DNA of 64,000 bases from positions 186,001 through 250,000 of the forward strand of contig JBLDXI010000003.1 in assembly GCA_047495785.1 (NCBI GenBank), in the 5' to 3' direction. The position numbers and the translations under genes were made by a program. This DNA is from Lepidodermella squamata. Its lineage: Eukaryota; Gastrotricha. Within the stretch, counting starts at the first letter, position 1. Every line of letters begins with the position of its first letter. The notes under the pieces were generated by a model. It had not been told where the DNA came from. It ran no database searches and saw only the letters and a program-made list of their open reading frames with translations. Shown here one piece after another: positions 58,301 through 64,000 of this stretch.

Positions 58301-60051
58301 AAATTTATCTGAATTCATGCTCGAAAAAGAGAGTTATTCCATGGTCATGAATTCATTGTGTATTAATTACGAAATTACACAATTTCTCATTGAAAATCTA
58401 GACATGGGTACTATTTTAAATGTTGCCACGTAACACATGGCGCTTACGCACCTGTAACATAGCCCATATTCACTTGATAACTGAGAGATTAATTTTAGTT
58501 TATTTTGCCTAGGGCCAAATCGATAAAATCGTATTGCTATCGATTCAATGGGAAAACAGTGGGATTTTAGAGTTAGACCTAATACAGTAACTAAATTCAT
58601 CCTTCTGGTATTAGGGTGATATTTTTTCTGGTGCAGAGTTGCGTACAACAAATCACGCATGTCACATCTAAAGTCACACCTATCTATTCGACAGAGAATT
58701 GTCTCAACTTCCAATTGCATGGTATAAAAAATCCGCCTAATTAATCTATAGGCCCTGATTAATTACAAAAAGTTTGATTTAGCGTTCGCTAAGGTCTTCG
58801 TAGTCTAGAAGCCTCGTCTGCTTTTCCCATTTTTCGAGGTAAAATGCTTGCATAAGCCGGGAATAGTGTTACCGTATTCCGGTATTTGAAAGGTTTACAT
58901 CATCAAGATCAAATCGTTGCTCATACTGCGTAAAAGCGAAGTGATTCCACAATAATAAATAGCTTACGCTGGATGGAGTCGCCATCAAAATTATTATTAT
59001 CGGCTGCTTCTTCATCTGACAGCATAGCCATTGCGTGGATGACGTTGCCACCTAACGAATCCTTGACCTGCCAGCTCATCCTCGATCGTATGCCCCAGCC
59101 GAAAATTTGTCCATCACGCAAAAATGCCGATAAATGAAGCAGGGATCCGAGGCCTTTTGATTTGGCCCTCGACTCCCGATTCTTCACAGTGTACAAACAT
59201 TTGATCGAGCTCGCCTTTGCTTTAGCCGACTCGTTGCTGAAAAATTCTTCCACAAATCCAGCGTGACCGTTTCTAACTGCGTAACAGAGTGGGGTGTCGC
59301 CATGTTCATCTTCTGCTATCGCATCGAACTTGGCAGACAATTTAGGATAGTTGAAAATTTTCAAATAATTTTTCTCCGCAATCAAATGAGAAGATGTAAC
59401 AGCTGCTCCTCCTCTTGACGTAATCACCTCGAATTCTGTGAGAGTTTTTGCAGCCTCGCTATTTCGGCTAGCTAAAGCGTATTTCAAAGCAAAGTCGCCA
59501 TTTGCATCTTCATGAAACAGGTAAGCATTGTTTTTCAACAAATGCTCAATGATCCTGCCCGCCGAATGCGATTTCGACTTTGCAGCGTAGAAAAGAGGCG
59601 TTTGCCCATCAGCCTGTGGCGCATCGATCATTTTACTAGGCCCCAACTTGAGGTCGATTGCTCTTCGAACCAGCTGTTCGACCACGCCCAGGTTACCTTT
59701 GAGGCAAGCCAAGTGAATCGGCAGCTCAGCATCCTCGTTGGCAGCTGTGATGCTATTGTTGACCTGGTTCAGTAGAAAAGCCGTGATCTTGTGAGCGCCG
59801 TGAATGGCAGCGAGATGGAGGGCGGTGTTGTTTTTATTGAAATAGCGACTTTTCAGGCCCGAAACGTCGCCAAGTTCCAACTTCGCCTTCCTCTCTAACA
59901 GATTCACGTTGTCCTCGCGAATCAGAGAGTCGAATGAAGTTGTAATAGGCTGATCGTTATTGTTTGTAAACAAATTTGAATAGTCATCAGTGTAGTCAAG
60001 TGCCCATGATTTCGAGAAAACAAGGATAACGCTGAGTAGCGTTTTTATCAT
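52383..60051 (-). CDS. Secreted ankyrin-sushi-EGF-ankyrin protein
   Basis: Fifteen exons splice in one frame, 1645 residues: 60051-58968, 57650-56457, 56409-56242, 56191-56003, 55711-55523, 55466-55264, 55215-55116, 55057-54962, 54798-54703, 54649-54554, 54484-54389, 54327-54232, 54179-54139, 53719-53702, 53654-52383. Signal peptide MIKTLLSVILVFSKSWA. Residues ~60-735: ankyrin repeats (NTALHLAAIHG, GYTALHLAT, GDTALHLVVQSGN), one split by the 1.3 kb intron 1. Residues ~750-1009: four sushi/CCP modules (each four Cys plus a conserved GxW, e.g. CLENGTWLQKGNC). Residues 1010-1202: six EGF-like modules, one per exon, five of exactly 96 bp, phase 1. After a Thr-rich linker (RITTTTTPNPRTYA) and a six-codon microexon, residues 1223-1645 form a second ankyrin block in 66-residue double units. 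Ankyrin modules are normally intracellular; here they sit with strictly extracellular modules behind a signal peptide and no membrane segment is evident. Function unknown; binding or recognition is inferred. Confidence 0.82.
57651..58967. other. Intron 1 of the ankyrin-sushi-EGF gene
   Basis: At 1.3 kb this is by far the longest intron of the gene. It splits codon CGC (phase 1) between exon 1 (ending CATCCAGC) and exon 2 (acceptor CTTGATATCAG). A 117-codon frame within it (58720-58367) has no recognisable domain. Confidence 0.6.
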
Positions 60052-60489
60052 ACTCGGTATAATGCAGATTTCGTTAATAGTTTTCAATGTTCAACAACAA
60101 TAATGAAACAAGATGTAAGGGTGTTCTAGTCAAAGAGCAAGGCATCACATCGTCATATATCAAATACTTATCAGATTAAGAATTGTTTTAGATTAATAAT
60201 CTGAAGCGAGCGTACCTAATGAAATCCGTCTGCTAGATGTGTACCAGCGATTAGAGCACTGCTTCTAATTTTACAATGCAAATCGCACGATTTCTAATTT
60301 AGCGTTTTTTCACTTAGAACGCGTGCGTTTTTCTAATTCGCATTTCTAATTCACTTAGAACACGTGCGTTGTTCTAATTAGCGAATTAGAACACGCACGG
60401 TTTTTTATTGCGCGTAATTACTCATTCATAAAACAGCAACGCATTTTTACGCACAGCAATAATTTCACATTTTTATTGCACACACAAAA
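60052..60489. other. 5' flank of the ankyrin-sushi-EGF gene
   Basis: No gene. Between about 60290 and 60410 the motif TTCTAATT(C/A)GC with AACACGTGCGTT recurs in both orientations. Confidence 0.4.
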
Positions 60490-61215
60490 CGCTGTTAATA
60501 ACCGAGGCGATAGCCGAGGTTACCAAAGGCGAGCGCAGCGATGCCTTTAAAATAAAACGAGGCGAAGCCGAGTCTAGTAGTGAAAGGCGAGTGAAGCGAG
60601 CCTGGAGGAGACGTTGAAACGAGTCGAAGCAAGAGTGGAACGAGGCGCAGCCGAATGTAACGAGTGCGCAGACGAGTTTCACCGTTTTCCATTCTTTTAA
60701 GCCACTTTTCTGCCTGCTGTTTATTGAACGTAGTATCGTCAAGCGAGTGACTCATTCTTCGCGTGGCCAGTGCAAAATTATTACCCTCAATAAAACACGC
60801 ACACACCAGTGTTAGCAATAATGCAATAATGCGAGCGTGGCACAACTTGCACGAATTTCGCATTGCTAGTTGCTAGGCGCAGCGATTTCAGTAAATTGGC
60901 TTCGCTCTCAAAGGTGGTCATAATTTCGATGAGCTGGGCATGGTCGGCGAGGTACTAGTTGATGCCTCACTTCAAGCAGAAATTTGATTGAAATGAAGTG
61001 AAAAAACTCGCGTAACTCAGTCCCTGAAAATTAGAAGCCGTGCTCTAATAATGTTAGATCACTCGTTTTGATCCTAATCTCGAAAACGCTGCCTCTCGTA
61101 AACTTCGACTCGTGAAAAACTCGCGCTCCACTCGGCTGCGCCTCGTTCCGCTTGCTCGTTTTTCACTCGTCTTCGTTTTCTCGATTAGAATCAAAACTCG
61201 GTGTTCTAACATGTA
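60490..61215. repeat. Field of GAAGCGAG/CTCGCTTC-type palindromic repeats
   Basis: Many interspersed copies of GGCGAGCG, GAAGCGAGC, CGAGGCG(A/C)AGCCGA and their complements occur at 60490-60690 and again at 61080-61200. The second part is bracketed by inverted TTTTGATCCTAATCTCGAAA and TTTCTCGATTAGAATCAAAA. This looks like two ends or two copies of one foldback element with the 60.7-61.0 kb sequence between them. Confidence 0.5.
60690..60863 (-). CDS. Possible first exon of a small secreted protein
   Basis: The ATG at 60863 opens a frame with a convincing signal peptide (MRNSCKLCHARIIALLLTLV, then CACFIEGNNFALA). About 35 hydrophilic residues follow (TFNKQQAEKWLKRMENG), and then a possible donor (G|GTGAAA near 60690). 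Beyond it the frame runs into the palindromic repeat field, so the open frame there is not evidence. No downstream exon was found. Weak call. Confidence 0.25.
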
Positions 61216-61503
61216 TTAGAAGTACCAGCCGAAAGAATCAGCCCGGTTTAGTTCTATATACACAAAATCATTGATTAACAGTACAGTCGAAACTAGATAT
61301 GGTAAACTCTCGCTGTTTCAACGAATAGAATCAATTAGTCCTCGGAGGCTGTTATAAAAAGTAGGCTCTTGAAATTGAATTAAAATGAAAAATTAACTCG
61401 AGTAATGAATGAACAGCAGCTGACGCACTTACGTCTTGCATCAGTCGCGTGCCGTTGATTCAAGTCGCCACGCAATTCTTTAATTTGAATTAAACAGTTT
61501 ACT

Positions 61504-62339
61504 ATAGATATAGTTCAGTATAGATCGCCCACTAGCGTGAAAAAGGGTGTACGCCATGGGCGCCAGATGGTCAGATGATTCATCAGAGGCTTGGAGGCCA
61601 AGTAAACAAAACATTCGATTTTTTATTTGTTGGTTCCGATCAAAGTTTAAAAATTTCCCTATGTTTGTTGATGGTTCCAGATAGGTGACATCACAACGAA
61701 CACGCTGGTTATTTTTTCATGATTTTTAACTCAATCTGGACCTGAATTCTGGATCTGAAAATCTAACGTTGATTCATCCATTATAAAAATCTGGACTTGG
61801 TGGAGGATTCAATTCAGAACTTTTGTTGTCAGCACGTGCGCCATAATATGCACATGGTGTGGTTGGAAAGAGTTCAAACCTTAATCGCAAAAGAACAGTA
61901 ATGTAAATTATGCTCTCCATTCCTTTGGAAAATTGCAGAAAATCGATAAAAATTCCTCCAAGTCCGCTCCAAGTATCAAATTGTAGAGCTCGATCTGGGC
62001 TACACGGAACGCTAAATACCTGCTTCAATTTCGATTCCGCAAGTGGCGTTAATTCATTTTATTTCCAATCGCAAAATCATTTTTCTTTGATTTTAGTGGT
62101 CCAGATTGAGTTAAAGATCATGAAAAAATAACCAGCGTGTTCGTTGTGATGTCACCTATCTGGAACCATCAACAAACATAGGGAAATTTTTAAACTTTGA
62201 TCGGAACCAACAAATAAAAAATCGAATGTTTTGTTTACTTGGCCTCCAAGCCTCTGATGAATCATCTGACCATCTGGCGCCCATGGCGTACACCCTTTTT
62301 CACGCTAGTGGGCGATCTATACTGAACTAATATATCTAT
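61504..62339. mobile_element. Foldback element with about 240 bp terminal inverted repeats
   Basis: The left arm (61504-61742, beginning ATAGATATAGTTCAGTATAG) and right arm (62098-62339, ending CTATACTGAACTAATATATC and then TAT) are near-perfect complements along their whole length, with one 3 bp indel close to the tip. The 355 bp interior has no recognisable coding frame, so it is non-autonomous. Short TA-rich tips hinder TSD definition. The low divergence of the arms suggests recent mobility. Confidence 0.8.
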
Positions 62340-62412
62340 GCAGTTTACGCTAACAGGAGGTGATAAATAACTATTTGCCATGATGCCATTATCGATGGCT
62401 GAAAGAATTTTC

Positions 62413-62930
62413 TCAATGTAAACCGGAAAAGTGTGAATTAAATTGAAAGATGGCATAAACGGAATCACTGAACAGACTCCTTGAAATAGGCTGATGAGTC
62501 ATAAGCTGAAATGATTTCGCGCCTTGATCAACCAATTTTATTCTCAATGCCCTAGTATTCATTCCAAAGCCCTGATCAGTATTGAATGAATTGCCTATAG
62601 CTGCTTTATTGATAAGAAGGTGCGGAGTGGCGGACTGGTTTGATAGCGAATTCTTCCGTACGTCAGCGGCGCCATCCGAACCACGAATGCGAAACACAGG
62701 GCGCACACAATGCGCGAAGACATTGAAATCCGGTGCCTGGTTCTCGGTGACGAAATCCTCGTCATCAACGATTCCGGAGTCTTCATAAGCGGGTTAAAAA
62801 AATAGACCGGCTTCTACTTCTGCCTCATCTTCTGAGGCGTAATATCGCAAAAATTCCATTATGTTATCAATAAAGCAATCTTGAAACATGACCACTAAAC
62901 CTATAGAACCCCTTTTCCGATTATTCAACC
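62413..62930 (-). other. Broken open frame, unrecognised (possible transposon relic)
   Basis: A minus-strand frame runs from about 62887 (MFQDCFIDNIMEFLRYYASE, then DEAEVEAG), is stopped by a TAA after a run of seven T (about 62800), and reopens in the same frame as YEDSGIVDDEDFVTENQAPD and onward to 62413. The acidic character and single break suggest a decayed gene, or two exons with the T-tract as acceptor. I do not recognise the family. Confidence 0.3.
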
Positions 62931-64000
62931 GCGTGTTCCGATGTAATAGCGCATGTTTACGATTCCGACATAGTGACGCCGAAATTGCGTCGCAAGATAA
63001 AATCTAACAATAGAGCAGCCTGCAGGAATAGGTCTTACAAGCTGATTTTTCGTATTCGAGGTTGGTTTGTTAAATGAGGACAGTAGGCGAAAAAGGAGCC
63101 GGTTTCGCTGGAGAAACGAGAAGTTCTGATTTTCAGATGTTTCTTGTAACTTCGGCGTCACCATGGATGATTTAATGCGAAATTTTCTGAAAAATTGGTT
63201 TAATGAAAAGTTTAGTTACCTTATTTCTTATAATCCATGCTAACGAAATTTCCCTTTGCAGTAGGCTCTGCATAAATGACAGCGATAAGGATGGCTAATG
63301 GACTGGTCTTCAGCCATTTGAACAACGGCGACATCACCTTGGGCCAGGCAGCACCGAAAAATCTGGCTAAGTTTTAGTCCACACAAGATTTAGCTGTTCG
63401 GATAATCTGTGGTGCCTACTCTCTCGCAGATGCAGAGCCTCTTCGTCATCGCCTCGGATGGGTCGATTCTCACCAGAAACACGCCATTCACTTGGCTACA
63501 TTCGTCTGGAATTTTCTTCACGAAAAAGCGCCCGTCACAAGTCAATCGCTCTTTAGGCTGAACGATGAACGACATCCACAGCTACTCAACCACGCGCAAC
63601 ACCGAACCGATGTTCAAACATACTTATATGCCTCAGTTCGCGGCACACTGAGTCTGCGCTGCCGCGCGGTCCCGATCTTTGGAACAGCCTACCTGTCAAT
63701 GCCCGACTAGCTGAATCGGCTGAGGCTTGCCGTTCTTGTTTCGCTTAGTTTTACGAAAAAATGGCTCTGTTCTATTTCTCAGAAAAATAAAACAAATACT
63801 ATTCTTATACTGCTGTGATGATGTTTACTGTTTAACTTTTGCGATTTTTGTTGTTCGATTGACCGAGTCTGAGCTATAACTTTGTTTACTCCTAACTACA
63901 CCTTTCCGCGCTAAATCTGAACTTTTCCTGCAATTATATGTCTTACCATTAACATGTCTTAACATTGTCAAGCTGCCCTCTGCTGGGCGTATGAGCTTTC
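62931..64000. other. Terminal region, no clear gene
   Basis: Apart from the weak exon-like frame at 63390-63561, nothing is supported. A plus-strand frame at 63492-63710 overlaps it and shows no domain. Confidence 0.35.
63390..63561 (-). other. Exon-like frame, cysteine-containing, unrecognised
   Basis: On the minus strand an acceptor-like TCGTTCATCGTTCAG precedes KERLTCDGRFFVKKIPDECS and the frame ends at CERVGTTDYPNS plus stop. Four cysteines in about 55 residues could be a last exon of a secreted protein. No partner exon was found within the window. Confidence 0.25.

Noticed and set aside
58367-58720. 117-codon minus-strand frame
   Set aside because: Lies inside intron 1 of the ankyrin-sushi-EGF gene and shows no domain.
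60495-60689. C-terminal part of the frame starting at 60863
   Set aside because: It translates the palindromic repeat field; openness there is caused by the repeat.

Overview
The window is animal DNA and is most consistent with a lophotrochozoan (spiralian) invertebrate. Genes are split by short GT-AG introns, often about 50 to 100 bp. An insulin-like gene has the eight-cysteine pattern known from molluscan insulins. A run of TTAGGG-type repeats is present, and tRNA-derived SINEs, MITEs and LINE and P-element relics are scattered throughout. The phylum cannot be fixed from the sequence alone.

Positions 1 to about 43,650 hold a local cluster of one gene family: six intact-looking genes (the first cut by the window edge), one chimeric pseudogene and two loose exon fragments. 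Each protein has a signal peptide, two copies of a secreted module I do not recognise, a Ser/Thr/Pro-rich linker and a complete Cys-loop ligand-gated ion channel. Orientation runs minus, minus, minus, plus, minus (pseudogene), plus, minus. Two pairs share long stretches with no base difference inside otherwise diverged exons, which points to gene conversion. Between these genes lie a P-element-like relic (4.5-5.8 kb), SINE copies, a LINE gag-like relic (20-21.6 kb), an interstitial telomere-like block (22 kb), several inverted-repeat elements, a possible unrecognised three-exon gene (31 kb) and a secreted lysozyme/transglycosylase-like gene (33-34 kb) that looks bacterial in its catalytic domain.

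From 44.6 kb the genes are all on the minus strand: a typical 2-Cys peroxiredoxin, an insulin-like peptide, a Kunitz-Kunitz-PAN secreted protein, and a 7.7 kb gene at 52.4-60.05 kb. Tracing splice sites shows that the last gene joins, in one uninterrupted phase-consistent frame, a signal peptide, ankyrin repeats, four sushi (CCP) modules, six EGF-like modules and a second ankyrin block. This secreted ankyrin-sushi-EGF-ankyrin protein is the most unusual single gene here.

The last 4 kb contain a GC-motif palindromic repeat field, an 840 bp element with inverted arms of about 240 bp, and weak ORFs with no recognised function. All coordinates come from manual splice reading; no alignment or database search was run.
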